A stretch of DNA of 64,000 nucleotides from Amphiduros pacificus (lineage: Eukaryota; Annelida; Polychaeta; Phyllodocida; Hesionidae). The notes under the pieces were generated by a model. That model searched no databases. It had not been told where the DNA came from and worked only from the letters and a program-made list of their open reading frames with translations. Position 1 is the first letter of the stretch. Each line of letters starts with the position of its first letter. Below, in pieces: positions 36,076 through 49,177 of the stretch. The stretch is taken from contig OX439000.1 of NCBI GenBank assembly GCA_949316495.1, positions 12,716,834 through 12,780,833 on the forward strand. The letters run 5' to 3'. The translations under genes and the position numbers were made by a program.

Positions 36076-36588
36076 TATTGCATTATATATTACATGCATT
36101 ATATATTACATATATATAATGTATTATTTATATAATATTTGAACTTAAAATAGTCATGTAAATTCTAATAATTTTCAGGATCAATAAAAACTATGTTATA
36201 TTTCAAAATGTTCAAGACCAATGGATTATCATTTCTTGCTAACTATTATTTTGCAGTTTAGAAACTTAGAAAGAGTAAAAAATATACATAGTTTTTTAAA
36301 TGGAAAGTTGGTAATTCTATGTTGTTTGATGCCTTGCGATGTATTGTTTTGTATTATGTACTTAGTTAATGAAAACATAAAAGAAATCACAAGGTATTTA
36401 TGAAGCTGTATGCTACATCCTTGAGGAAGCAAGCCCACATCGTACATCACAAGAGCTAAGCTGCCTGCTCTTTGTGCTGGTGCTGACATGATGTCAAAAC
36501 ATAACAGTACTCACGTCCATCTCCTTGCCATGCTAAATACCACAGCCCATCCCACATGCCATGAGACACCTATGGGATGCCAGAGGAG

Positions 36589-36590
<2 letters not shown>
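36076..36590. other. Intergenic AT-rich DNA
   Basis: No gene or element recognised. Confidence 0.4.

Positions 36591-36640
<50 letters not shown>
36591..36640. repeat. (TA)n microsatellite
   Basis: Twenty-five AT dinucleotides directly before the 32-bp minisatellite. Confidence 0.95.
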
Positions 36641-36644
<4 letters not shown>

Positions 36645-36645
<1 letters not shown>

Positions 36646-37055
36646 ATATATCTGCTCCAAAATTCAAGCATGGATGAAATATCTGCTCCCACAATCAGGG
36701 TATATAAGGCAGATCTGCTCCCACAATCAGCGTATATAAGGTAGATCTGCTCCCACACAATCAGGGTATATAAGGCGGATCTGCTCCCACAATCAGGGTA
36801 TATAAGGCAGATCTGCTCCCACAATCAGCGTATATAAGGTACATCTGCTCCCACACAATCAGGGTATATTAGGCGGATCTGCTTCCACAATCAGGGTATA
36901 TAAGGCAGATCTGCTCCCACAATCAGGGTATATAAGGCAGATCTGCTCCCACAATCAGGGTATATAAGGCGGATCTGCTCCCACAATCAGGGTATATAAG
37001 GCAGATCTGCTCCCATATTCAAGGTATATAAGGAGTTCGGCTCCCACTTTCAGGT
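36645..37055. repeat. 32-bp minisatellite with TATA-box-like motif
   Basis: About 12 units of 32-34 bp containing GGGTATATAAGGC and the palindrome GCAGATCTGC. Units diverge at both ends of the array. Confidence 0.92.
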
Positions 37056-38810
37056 CATATACAATATATCTTCTCCAACATTCTAAATATACACGTAATT
37101 AATGCTCCAGATTCCCATGATATATACTATATGGTTCTGATATTCATTAATGTGACTAACTATACAATAGGATGTTGTAGAAAATTTGTGTTATTTTTTC
37201 CTGGCATTGATTTGACCAGTTGTTAAAGAGGCTCGAAGCATAACATATGTGCTCAAAAGCCATTCAAGAAATATCATCAAAAATGGTGATACAATTCATG
37301 AATCATTACATAAAATGACTTTTCTTAGTGCATGTTAATGTAGACCACATACAAGCCGGACAATTGTGATCCTTTGCAGACATTATCAGATAAATGCCAA
37401 ATGATATATTTAAGATTTATGTAGAATTATAAATATAATTAACATGTACATATATGTAGTACACACACACACGCACACACACACACACACACACATGCAG
37501 TATTTTGTATGATATGTATAGTATATCTCATATAATATTTGAAAATAAACACACATATGTCCGGTTATCAGCTTTCCTAAATTGCTTGCAACACTCTAAA
37601 TTCAAAATGTTTTGTAATCTTAAATCATCTTGGTTAAGATGATATCTTTAAGCCTGTTTATGAATGTGTTTTATGAGTGTTCCAGGAGATTTGAAATGCA
37701 TTAACAGATTATATGCTTCACACGGAAAATATCTGTCAACACTGATATCCTCGAAGGACCATAATAGTTTCTATGAAACTCTCCTTCCGGGGAGAGATAT
37801 GCTTCATAGAGTTGATATTGGTATGGAATGAATATCAGCGTCTTGTGATTTAGATGAAAGTGTTTGCCCAGGATCATTAATCTGTTATGCCGGTGCTTCT
37901 GAACATCATCTTTTATTACCCAATCACTTTCCTGAAACACACCATTTCTCCCCTGCCGCCTCTCACACTCAATGATAGAAAGTGACAGTGCCTGACTGCA
38001 CACCGCCTGCTTGTGTTCCTGTGCTACCTTAGAACCAAATACTTCCATATTGATGCTAACCTCTTATCCTCCTTGAATTATGTTGTTATTCTCTATTTTT
38101 ATAACATCTTCAAACCCAACTAATTAGGTGTTGGCATTGCCATGATGTCATTTCTATTGTTATGGCTTCTATATTTGGGCTCTACCTCTCTAGAGGCCCC
38201 ATCTTGTTGTCAAACTACATTAAGATGAAGATCAAATTACTCAGGTCATACTGAAATGGCCTCCCTAGACTCATTAATTGATTTAGTTGAAAGGAAGGTG
38301 TGCTATCAACTATTAATGTCATCATATCAGGTGCTGACTGAGTGAGGATGAAAGTATTTGTTTACAGTATCCTGTATCTCATATATACTTAAAATGGTAA
38401 TCTACATATCTTCTTATAATAATTGAAACAACTCATCTTATAGACTTAACGAAAGAGGAGAAATCCAATATTATATAAACAAACCCAAGGCTGCTCACAG
38501 AGACATGAAATGATATTTTTGATACCAAGTAAACATTTCAAATTCTTTGAATAGTATAATTTGGTTGGGTTTCATCCTATTCGTATCTAATGGTTTATGT
38601 GACTTAGGTTTTTTAGTGATAACAAAAAGGAACACATTTTATGAGCATATGGATAATGGTGGTGCCTTTTGCAATGTAATTTGCAACAGGAATAATTTGA
38701 TATCAAAGTATAATGGAGATGAGGAGAGGCAAGGACACGTCGTGTGAAGCTTCTTTCCAATCATCGTCTGACAACAACCATAATAACATCGACCCATAAA
38801 GATACGTGCC
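37056..38810. other. Intergenic; includes a (CA)n microsatellite at 37461-37495
   Basis: A 115-codon minus-strand ORF (37701-38048) has no recognisable domain and no nearby splice signals. Otherwise AT-rich sequence without features. Confidence 0.4.
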
Positions 38811-39128
38811 CTGCTAATACAGCTCCGTCATCGTGCTAATACGGCTCAGTCACCATGCTAATACGGCTCCGCCATCATGCTAATACGGCTCCGTCATCAT
38901 GCTTATATGGCTCCGTCACCATGCTAATACGGCTCCGTCATCATGCTAATAGGGCTCCGTCATCGTGCTAATACGGCTCCGTCATCATGCTAATACGGCT
39001 CCGTCACCATGCTAATACGGCTCCGTCATCATGCTAATACGGCTCCGTCTTCATGCTAATACGGCTCCGTCTTCATGCTAATACGGCTCCGTCACCATGC
39101 TAGTACGGCTTCGTCATCATGCTAATAT
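38811..39128. repeat. 22-bp minisatellite
   Basis: About 14 units containing GCTAATACGGCTCCGTCA with CAT or CTT variants. Flanks are unique. Confidence 0.93.
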
Positions 39129-39768
39129 GTTAAGACCAAGCCCTGCGTCCTTACAAAATACCACAACATCTAGGAAAGAATACGAAGCACTGACACATGT
39201 CCTGCCAAGGCCATCTTTTCACACTAACCACTTGATACATGCTCCGGTCGTTCCAATGTCCTCTTAATAATTGCAAATCACGAGTTACAGGTCTATGTTT
39301 GAAAAGTATACGGTTCCTGAAATTTCATTTTAAACTGTATTGCACCCAATATGTTTGACATGTTTCCATTGTCATGAATAATGTGGTAGCAGCCAATACT
39401 TTAGATTCACAGGCAAATAAACGTATATTATGCTAAATCTAAAGAAAATACATGACAACTCTATCCATATTCATCTATTACTCGAGGGAGTACAAATTAA
39501 GTGGTTTGGTATAATTTCTGCTTGCAGCCATGTGGAAACCCTTATTTGTCCATGGACCTTGACCCTGGGTCATTAATCCGGGTCTTTACATGTGGCACAG
39601 TAGTCGCCAAATTACACGCTGATCCAAATTAATAGGAAACCTGGATATCCTGCCTAATGGCATAGGAACAGTCAAGATAATAACATCAGATCCATACTTA
39701 TTTCACAGAAATCAGTCCTACTATAGCTTTTTTTACCATTTTACACTAAAATATAGGTCATGATAAAC
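39129..39768. other. Intergenic
   Basis: Nothing recognised. Confidence 0.4.
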
Positions 39769-39777
39769 TCATATTCC

Positions 39778-40248
39778 TAGTGTTCTCCAATCACCCATTG
39801 GCAAAGCCCAGATAGGTGATCTGGAGAGGTCTGAGATTTTTGCTTTTTGGTTATAATCTCGTTCATAATCTCGTTCAGATGTGATTTTTTAAATACCCAA
39901 CTGTTTAAGTGATAATTCACATTTTATGTATGATTATGTCTAAAATCTCACAAAAAAGCTTGATTATTTTTTGGATAACATTAAATAAAGAAAATATAAA
40001 TACTTGATAATAATCGCCAGCTGCAAAAATTGAATCAAACCCGTTTTAACGGCAGTTGAAACGGGTTCAATTTTGACGTTTATACGGGTTTACCTCAGTT
40101 TTTGCAGCTGGCGACTTTTTACTTCACTTGAGCTCTAACAATTACACCAAACTTTTCTTTGGTTGAAATTGGTAGATACCTTGGACGTTCGACAAACCCC
40201 TCCAGATCACCTATCTGGGCTTTGCCGATTGGTGATTGGAGAACACTA
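39778..40248. mobile_element. 471-bp MITE with 53-bp inverted ends and 9-bp target duplication
   Basis: Left end TAGTGTTCTCCAATCACC; the right end is its reverse complement, and identity runs for about 53 bp with three mismatches. TCATATTCC flanks both sides (39769-39777 and 40249-40257). Long ends plus a 9-bp duplication fit Mutator-like elements; Merlin is the alternative. It is non-coding. Inside, 40014-40115 is a second inverted repeat (TCGCCAGCTGCAAAAA arms). Confidence 0.85.
40014..40115. repeat. Inner inverted repeat within the 471-bp MITE
   Basis: Outer arms TCGCCAGCTGCAAAAA and its reverse complement; nested inner arms around AACCCGTTTT and AAACGGGTT. The whole could fold into one long hairpin. 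Confidence 0.75.
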
Positions 40249-40257
40249 TCATATTCC

Positions 40258-42404
40258 TGTCTCGTCACGATATCACTAAGTCTTGAACTAAATGTGGTGC
40301 GACGCAGAAATATATAGGAAGCTATTTTCCAACTTCACTGTCCTTATGGACTTTGATATGTTCAGAAGATTGCAATGATATAATTAGGGATACACAGATA
40401 GCTGTTGGTGTTACACTCCCAAACAAACGTTTACTGAATATTATCAACAAGGTATCTTAACACGCATGGAAACCGCTTTATTTCTCACTTTCCAGTGGCA
40501 ACTCTGCATGAGGTAGAATCACACACAATCTATGCCAAGAAACAAGTTGTTCTTTGCGTCCAAAAGTTGGGCCGGGGGCAAAAAATAACCTTAAAGCATC
40601 AGAGATTTTTACATTCATAACCGTGACATTATTATTCACTCAACCGTAATGAAATTTGTCATATTTTGTGATGATTTTGACGCTATTTTGAGGACTTTGT
40701 GAGAAATCAAACCAAGTTGTTTCATAAGCATTCATCAAATCAAGTTCTTCTCATAAGTATGTTCGTAACTAAACGATTTTCGCTCGCGTTTGTTTTGACT
40801 TTAAGTCTGAATGTTTGAGGTTTTGACATGATAAGCTGGAAGTCTATGGAGCATACCCCGATTATCGGTCCATGGCGGCCATCTTTTGGCACATTTATTC
40901 TGCTTACACCGTCAGATGGCGCTTTTGTTTCAGAAGTGATTTGTGAGTGCGTAGTAGAGTAAGAAGATTTTCTCGGATTTTATCAAGGGTTTTATCAAGG
41001 ATTTTGGATTTTGCATTGGGATTTTGCAAACTTACGCGAGCTTGATTTTTTAAAATCAACACTTGTTTTAATTGTCATACGATTCAAGTATCAAGTCAAG
41101 TATCCACCAATGCAGCATTTTATTTTTCTATCCCATAATACTTTCTGCTGCAACACGTGGTCGAACACGTGACCAAGGAAGTGAGTATCCCGTTGTAGGT
41201 GTGTGGCATAATATACTAAAGTATTCCTGCCACATCAAACACAGCTACAAACATAATCACCATAGAGGATTGACTGTGAGGAGAAGCTTACTTTGCCCCA
41301 GGTAATCACATCGGCAATAAAACACTTACTGCTTCAAGAACACTGCGAGTAAATAACTTGGCAAATTCTAGCAAGTGTGCTCAGAATTGGTGCAGAATCC
41401 CGATTAGTCTCATCATATGGACCAAGTAGTCTGTGCTCAGTCCTGACACATATATTTGATATCAGGATAAGATCCTTATATTCACTTATATTAACTTATA
41501 TTAAAATATTTTACATTTTTTCATGTCACGTGATTCATGTCACGAATCCCATATAAATGGAAAACACAATGGGGTTCGACAAGAGTTTTGAATGTTTAAT
41601 GGCATGCGCGTGCGCCAATCGCCTATCCATTTTTTTCTTTCTGTTTCAGCTTCCATGGCTGTCCCAGTCACACTTAGAGAATAAAAGTTTTGATAATAAG
41701 ATAAAGTTTCTGGAGAATTTCTCCATAAGTGTGAATTAATTAATATAGAACCAATTTAGAATTTCAATGCATTTTCGCATCAAACTTGGCTCATATTGGC
41801 GTTCGTCATTTCCGGCTTATTATGCCTAACTTTCAAAGAGAAGATAGAGAATTTGTTTCTCAACAAATGCAAAGAGTTGAGTTTTGGTCTTTTAATGTCT
41901 GCTAAATCATGAATGAATGATAATCTTCGCCTCTTGATACATAATTGTTCCCAGCAGATCTGTATGCAGATCTGTATGCTGTTTTACAGTGATGTTCATA
42001 TTTGCACACCAATTCTTATGAGGTCACATATATATGGTGCTCGCTGTATTATTAACTTCATGATCATTTGACTAAATACATGTAAAAGGTCCGTTTAGAC
42101 ATATGCGTTCCTTCATTTCAGGTAATATATGCCTAAAGTGGCAACGACTACATAGGCCGTACTATACAGGCCGTATTTGCCTTGAAAATATGTTGGTAGA
42201 ATTACTGAGAATTTGTGGTCATGTGGAATTGTATCAAAGTGTGTATGATCATGTGATCATCGAACGACAAATTACAAATCATTACGAACCATAGCGAACC
42301 ACCATTCTAGGCATAAAACAAATTACAAAAGATGAATGATGGGTTATGATAGATAGAAGCATTTGCCAACATTCGGTGACAGAATAACTCTTATCATCCA
42401 CACA
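40258..42404. other. Intergenic
   Basis: No convincing gene. Noted: AAGATGGCCGCC on the minus strand near 40872-40883 matches the YY1 consensus; a 78-codon plus ORF (41072-41305) ends near a donor-like CCCCAG/gtaatc but lacks other support. Confidence 0.35.
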
Positions 42405-43255
42405 AAAAGGTACACCCCGGAAGCCACATCAAAAATACTAGCTGGTAGTCACACCCCAGAAGCCACATCAAAAATATTAGCTGGTAGCCACACAAAAAGG
42501 TACACCCTGGAAGCCACATCAAAAATACTAGCTGGTAGTCACACAAACAGATAGACCCGGAAGCCACATCAAAAATACTAGCTGGTAGTCACACCCCAGA
42601 AGCCACATCAAAAATACTAGCTGGTAGTCACACCCCGGAAGCCAGATAGAAAATATTAGCTGGTAGTCACACGAAAAGATAGACCCCGGAAGCCACATCA
42701 AAAATACTAGCTGGTAGTCACACCTCGGAAGCCCCACCAAAAATACTAGCTGGTAGTCACACCCTGGTAGCCACACCAAAAATACTAGCTGGTAGTCGAA
42801 CAAAAAGTTACACCCCGGTAGCCACACCAAAAATTCTAGCTGGTAGTCAAACAAAAAGGTACACCCCGGTAGCCACACCAAAAATACTAGCTGGTAGTCA
42901 CACAAAAAGGTACACCCCGGTAGCCACACCAAAAATACTAGCTGGTAGTCACACAAAAAGGTACACCCCGGTAGCCACACCAAAAATACTAGCTGGTAGT
43001 CAAACAAAAAGGTACACCCCGGTAGCCACACCAAAAATACTAGCTGGTAGCCACACAAAAAGGTTCACTCCGGTAGCCACATCAAAAATACTAGCTGGTA
43101 GCCACACAAAAAGGTACACCCCGGTAGCCACACCAAAATACTAGCTGGTAGTCACACCCCAGTAGTCACATCAAAAATGCTAGCTGGTAGTCACACAAAA
43201 AGTTACACCCCGGTATCCACACCAAAATACTAGCTGGTAGTCACACAAAAAGTGT
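42405..43255. repeat. Minisatellite with 51-bp and shorter units
   Basis: Units contain AAAAATACTAGCTGGTAGTC and CACCCCGGTAGCCACA. Two lengths alternate: about 51 bp with an ACAAAAAGGTA segment and about 38 bp without. The 176-codon minus ORF here is a repeat artefact. Confidence 0.93.
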
Positions 43256-43569
43256 AAAATGAATGAGACGCGAACAGGAAAAAGATTATTAAGAAACGAA
43301 ATTGTTAATAATTACACAAATGTGTTTAGTCAAATGATATATTAATGTGCTTGCTGGTTTTGAATGTTGGAACTATCTTGAATGATCAAGAGTTATAAAT
43401 TCATACTATTAGTATAAAAACATAAAAACTAGATAACCATTATGGAGAGATGCGAGCTGGGAATAGTGCAAATGCGAAAAAACATCCTTGACGGGGAAAA
43501 AATCTTAACCCCTGAAGTCTTCTCTCCATATTTTCTTATCGTATTTCAACAATGTGTCAGACACCTTTC

Positions 43570-44040
43570 ATTATAGGACTTACCTGGGCAAGCCTGCGTA
43601 GCACCCTGTGTCTTACCTTGCCTGCCTGTGTTGCGGCAATGACGTGCGTGGTGACGCCCGCCACCAGGGCCATCTTCTCACGTTATTGACGTCCACGTAA
43701 TTCCACTGGTCCAATCATGAAGCAATGCGGAAATGGGATCTGAATGGTCAGCGGTGGTCAGACTTCACCCTAACCCGGCCACACCCATGTCATCCTGAAC
43801 AATACCGCCTCATCAACCAACAACTTGTATGAGCGTAAAACGTCAGGGGCAGCCGGTAATGTGGACAATAGAGCGAAGCCTCACACCGCCACTCTGCTAC
43901 CCGTCACCGTCAGAGAAGTGAGGCTGGGGGACTGGGAATAGTGGTAGAGAGGCCGGGGTGTAATCTCCATCTGCCAGGCCCCCTCCACCTCTCAAATATA
44001 CAGCCTCCTGCCTCCTCCCGGTAATCCCCCCTACTCAATC
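43570..44040 (-). promoter_or_regulatory. GC-rich block, possible 5' exon and promoter of the GPCR
   Basis: A GC-rich island with CpGs in AT-rich surroundings. On the minus strand two donor-like sites occur: CTTGCCCAG/gtaagtc (exon base 43584) and AGGCAAG/gtaagac (exon base 43617). With an acceptor just before the GPCR coding exon, a spliced non-coding first exon here would give a 10.4-kb first intron. This is inference; no transcript evidence is available. Confidence 0.3.
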
Positions 44041-44057
44041 AGCAGTCACATCCACAT

Positions 44058-44775
44058 GCCCCATCTCTATATACATTCAATCAACCATGACATCCACATC
44101 GTCTATCTCGTTAGACTTTCGATTAACCATGACATCCACATCGTCTATTTTTTATACATTCAATCAACCATGATATCCACATCGCCAATCTTTATATACA
44201 TTCAATCAACCATGACATCCACATTGTCAATCTCTATAAACATCCAAACAACCATTACATCCATATTGTCTATCTCATTATACATTCAATTAACCATGAC
44301 ATCCAACATTCAAATAACCATGACATCCATATCATCTATCTCATACATTCAATCAACCATGATATCCACATCGTCGATATCATACATTTAATCATGACAT
44401 CCACGTCATCAGTCTCATACATTCAATCAACCATGACATCCACATCGTCAATCTCATACATTCAATCAACCATGACATCCACGTCATTTATCTCATATAT
44501 TCAATCAACCATGACATCCACATCGTCAATCTCATTCAATCAACAATGACATCCACGTCGTCATTCTTATACATTCAATCAACCATGACATCCACATAAT
44601 CAATCTCATACATTCAATCAACCATGACATCCACATCATCAATCTCATACATTCAATCAACTATGACATCCACATCATCAATCTCATACATTCAATCAAC
44701 CATGACATTCACATCGCCATTCTTTATATACATTCAATCAACCATGACATCCACATCCACGTCTATTTTTATGTA
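44058..44775. repeat. About 39-bp minisatellite
   Basis: About 18 units containing CATTCAATCAACCATGACAT and CCACATCGTCAATCTC, with frequent small indels. Confidence 0.93.
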
Positions 44776-47700
44776 CATTCCATCGACCGTAACATTCAAA
44801 TGACCCATTTACATTCAATAAACCGATTGATCTTAAGCAATTCAACAATGCGCTTAATATAACAAAGCGAAATCTGAATATTCAATCTTGATACCCCATC
44901 GTCAGCCATCACATCAAGGGCCCGTTGATATAGAGGGTGTTGCCCGGGAAGGTGAGGTATCAGGCAGGGTTAAACCAATGTTTCCCTAGTGTGACGCACT
45001 ACCACACCTGGTATACAACGTACATGCAACACGGCAGTAAATATATATGACATCAATGAGGATTTTGGCCTAGAAATCCCAGGTGAGCTTGCAACCTCGA
45101 GGAAACTTCAGTCTCTTTATAAATCACCACTCAGGAGAGGAAACACTCGCCTAACTATGCATTCTATTCAACGGGATATCTAAAGTCATCGCTTTCCTCG
45201 TTATGGTCTCAACTAAGACCAAGACTCAACTAAGAAAGTATTTTGTAAGAAAAGAAGCTCTTTCTGTGAAATAAGAAATTATGGGTTTTAGGAATCAATT
45301 TTATTTTCGACAACATCAAATATTGCAAGTGACCTTAAAATGACCTTGAAATGATCGTGAAACACGGACATCACCCCGTATAAGCTGCTCTAATCATAAT
45401 AATACATACAAAAACTAATAAACTCTCATAATATAAGTAAATTCCTAATTAATTGAATTTGCTATATAAGAAATCTAACGTATTAAATGTAAACACAAAT
45501 GGACTTCTTAAATTTATTAGCTGATGTCTTTCTGCAAGTTTGCATATGTTTATTTTGTTTCTACAATCTGAGAAAGGTGTATTTATCGTTTCATGAATAT
45601 GAGTAAAATGGAGCATTTGTTCGCTTTTTGCCACCATTCATTCTCGGTAAAATTGACACAATGTACCCACTGCAATGGGAAGTCTTGCACTGCTCATTTC
45701 ATGTTCAACGTCTCACCTTTCTAGTAACTGGTATCATTAAATTGGGCACTTTGAATTACTTCATATTAACTGTTTATTTTATATTGTTATCGCATATCAT
45801 GGTCAGGGTAATCCCTTATATCTCAACTAAATTTGGGATGGACCACAACCATTATACATTTTTGGAGCAATTGACGTCAAGGGGAAAAAATCATAATATC
45901 GTTTGTGAGGCATTCTTATTATTGACTTGCAATGTATATCCACATATTTATGTTGAAGAACCTTGAAGAAAATATCAGATTTCGTTGTTTTCTTCAATGT
46001 CAGTATCCATATTATCTTTATCCTCTCCCCGAGGACTGGCAATAATTTACAATTTTCTCCATTCATCGACAATGTGAAGGTTGAAATGCCCATCCTTTTT
46101 AAGACAGAATAACTTCGAGAAAGAAAATTGCTCTTGACTAGATTCTGACTTTCATGGCGTTTCAATGTTCAACATACCATATTTCAATATTTCATATTTC
46201 AATCGGAACTAAACCTATTCTTATACAAAGATGGCATTGCTTAAATATAAATGTCATGACATTTAAAGTATTCCTTACATACAAACATACAAACATACAC
46301 ACGGAATTGGTCATAAGACACTCTAAAGTCATTTTGAATGAAAAAATATTCAAGTTATAGACATAATCAATTTGCCGGAAAATATGGGACTTCAAGTGTA
46401 GTATATAAGGACACTTTGTATCTACAGACAACATAGGATGATCTTGATAACGGAATTATACCCTACTCGAATACTACGAGGCATTAACAAGATAAGAAAA
46501 CATAAAGTGTGGTGTCTATGAATGCTATAGAGCCACACAAAACACAGAAGGATATTAGGTGTAGTGATATAGAGTTACAGAAATGATACAACCACAGACA
46601 ACAGAAGGGAATTTTGAGTGCAGTGATTTGTAAAAGAATATGAGATATCTTCAAACTATATGTCTTGATAAGAATAGGTTTTTATCTCAGCTTTTTAGAG
46701 TTGCAGAAATGATACAACCACAGACAACAGAAGGGAGTTATGAGTGCAGTGATTTGTAAAAAAAATATGAGCTATCTTCAAACTATATGATAAGAATAGG
46801 GTTTTTTTCTCAGCATGTATCTAAATATAGGATTACTCGACATAGACAAGGGGCATACACCACATTTCAGTCATCCAACGATAAAAATAGTTAGGCTTAT
46901 CCTAAAATCTAAAGGATATAATCCATACAATGCTAAGACAAAAAAGAACAAAAATAGAACTACACTAAGGTTGTTAAATTGAGTGGTAAATAATCCAATG
47001 TTACAAAAAAATAATTGATATGATAATATCTGCCAAATATCACATAACTGGTATGATAGGCATTTCATCTATAATATCGCGTACTCCACCAGAAAGAAGA
47101 TCAACATGTTATTATCGGAATTAATCTGCCATCATTCAGGATTACCCTGCGAGACAAATGGAATGCCACCCCAATAATCCTGCATTCTTGATTCTACACC
47201 CACATAGGATGTCAATGGAGATGCTGACTGTCAGTGATAAGACTAACCCCCTATCAGAGGTGACACTCTGGTTACAGTCAAGGCTGTATAGTTGGCGACA
47301 ACAATAAGATGAAGAGCTAGGAAAAATGGGACATGATGTAATATTGAGGTCGGTGAAGGGAGTAAAACATCTGCATGATTTCCCATCGCTACAAAGGATG
47401 ACATTGCAGAACACGACCGTGCTTCCTGTGGCTTGGGGATTCGTCGTTAGCAGTGCATGTTTTTGTCACAACGCTGCATTCTATAAAATGCTCATTCAAT
47501 GGTTTTAGGGACGTTTTGCGCCATTTTTAAGTGATCTGAGCTTCATTTTTTTGTATCAAAGTGAAAATAAATTGGTTTATGATAACTGCTTACTCTTTGG
47601 CTAATAAAAATGTGTTTCATTTCCAATGTACCATGAAATTTTCCTAATTACTTTCGAATGAGTAATGAACTTGGTAAATGATCCGACATTCTGAAATGCG

Positions 47701-47916
47701 AAAAACGAAACTTGACTGTGATTTTTCTTCAATGATTGATAATGACCAAGATTGACTGTCCGAATCCTATTGGCTGTACGATGACTTGGTAGAGCACATT
47801 TTTGCTTGTTTTGTTTGCAATTGTACACCTTTAATCGTAGTGGTGAATTACAGAATGTTAAAAGAAATGATAATATGTAAATCATCTTAGTTTTATTTCC
47901 ACGTAAAAAAATTATA
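44776..47916. other. Intergenic, with a 126-bp tandem duplication at 46573-46795
   Basis: The duplication shares GAAATGATACAACCACAGAC and the following 80 bases. Other ORFs (for example 45628-45966 and 45827-46165 on opposite strands) overlap each other and show no domain. Confidence 0.4.
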
Positions 47917-48120
47917 GGAATTATCACAGAGATAATTCCATTTTTACAAGTGCAGGGCGGGAAAGCTGGCACTCAGATAACCCTCTGGAGGGGGTATAAA
48001 AATGGAATTATCTCTGTGATAATTCCTATATTTTACAAATGCAGTGCAGGAAACAAAGGCAGACTATTTTGTTACATCAAATTTCTGACTATTTTGTTAC
48101 ATCAAATTTCTGCAAATGTA
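47917..48120. repeat. Left module: 33-bp inverted repeat with copies of the module at 54 kb
   Basis: TATAGGAATTATCACAGAG and its reverse complement face each other across about 50 bp. The left arm and loop match 54029-54108 directly; the right arm and following sequence match 53981-54055 in reverse. GTTACATCAAATTTCTG occurs twice here and once near 54196. Confidence 0.85.
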
Positions 48121-48356
48121 TCTCTCATCGACATTCCAGGTATGTTCTAACTGGTTAGTGGACTTCTACAGATGTGCCTCCCACAGGTGTTTGCGTGGGC
48201 CTTTGCTTCTGTGATGAACTTTTTGCCTCACTTTCATGCTGTCCCACTCTGGGACAGTCATCAGGATAATCAAATATGGCCATGCATGTGACCCATGCCC
48301 TACTTTGGGACTGATTACAACTGGACATTGCCAGGTTACCTGGTGACTTCATTATA

Positions 48357-48722
48357 TGTACAGATTGTTACCATGCATTCTTCATCATACCAGCCAGTAT
48401 GTACACATTGTTACCAGGCATTCCTCATCGTCACCAGCCAGTATGTGCAGATTGTTACCATGCATTCTTCATCATACCAGCCAGTATGTACACATTGTTA
48501 CCAGGCATTCCTCATCGTCACCAGCCAGTATGTGCAGATTGTTACCATGCATTCCTCAACGTCACCAGCCAGTATGTACAGATTGTTACCATGCATTCCT
48601 CGTCACCAGACAGTATGTACAGATTGTAACCATGCATTCCTCATCGTCACCAGCCATTATGTACAGATTGTTACCATGCATTCCTCATCGTCACCAGCCA
48701 GTATGTGCAAAAGTAACCATGT
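48357..48722. repeat. 44-bp minisatellite, first block
   Basis: About eight units containing ATTGTTACCATGCATTCCTC and CACCAGCCAGTATGTACAG. Units of 41-44 bp. Confidence 0.93.
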
Positions 48723-49177
48723 CAACCACATGATAAAATGTAGATTCATGAAATTCACAACTGATAACATTCAATCCAAAAACATGTATGTTAATTATGT
48801 ATCAAGAAAATGTTTTACTGATGCTCAAACATCAACAGGTAATAATGTGCTTAACATTTTTCAAGAATATGGAATCAATTATGCCTTTCTAGAAATGCCA
48901 TCCGAAATTAAACTTGAAATGTGTAGATATTATGATTTTGAGAAGGTAAATAATATAAGTAATGAAGAATGGAAAATTGAAATGATATATGAGTTGATAA
49001 ACTGTTTGCAATGTATTTCTTTTAATGGATTTAGTAAGGATGAAAACTTGGTTTTACTTCATGATGTATGTACATCATGATTTTATCATATAACCTGATC
49101 TTTTTAATTATTGCCATGAATGAAATTTGTATACTGTACCATGTTATGTGAGTACGAATAAATGATATAATATAATA
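48723..49177 (+). other. Coding-like island inside the 44-bp array
   Basis: About 455 bp of unique sequence interrupts the array. One plus frame is open for about 118 codons to TGA at 49078-49080 and reads like protein (for example FQEYGINYAFLEMPSEIKLE). AATAAA follows at 49158-49163, then the array resumes. It resembles the 3' end of a spliced or retroposed transcript. I do not recognise the protein, and no ATG with a good context opens it. Confidence 0.5.

Noticed and set aside
37701-38048. 115-codon minus ORF
   Set aside because: No domain, no splice signals and no promoter context; not supported as a gene.
39778-40248. Tc1/mariner MITE with a TA duplication
   Set aside because: TA does flank the inverted ends, but a 9-bp match TCATATTCC on both sides explains the junctions better, with TA belonging to the element.
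42528-43058. 176-codon minus-strand ORF with repeated YQLVFLVWLPG
   Set aside because: The 51-bp unit is a multiple of three, so one frame stays open by periodicity.
48155-48352. Minus-strand ORF reading CPRVGQHESEAKSSSQK
   Set aside because: Looks mildly protein-like but is short, with no start context or recognisable family; it may be part of the repeated left module.
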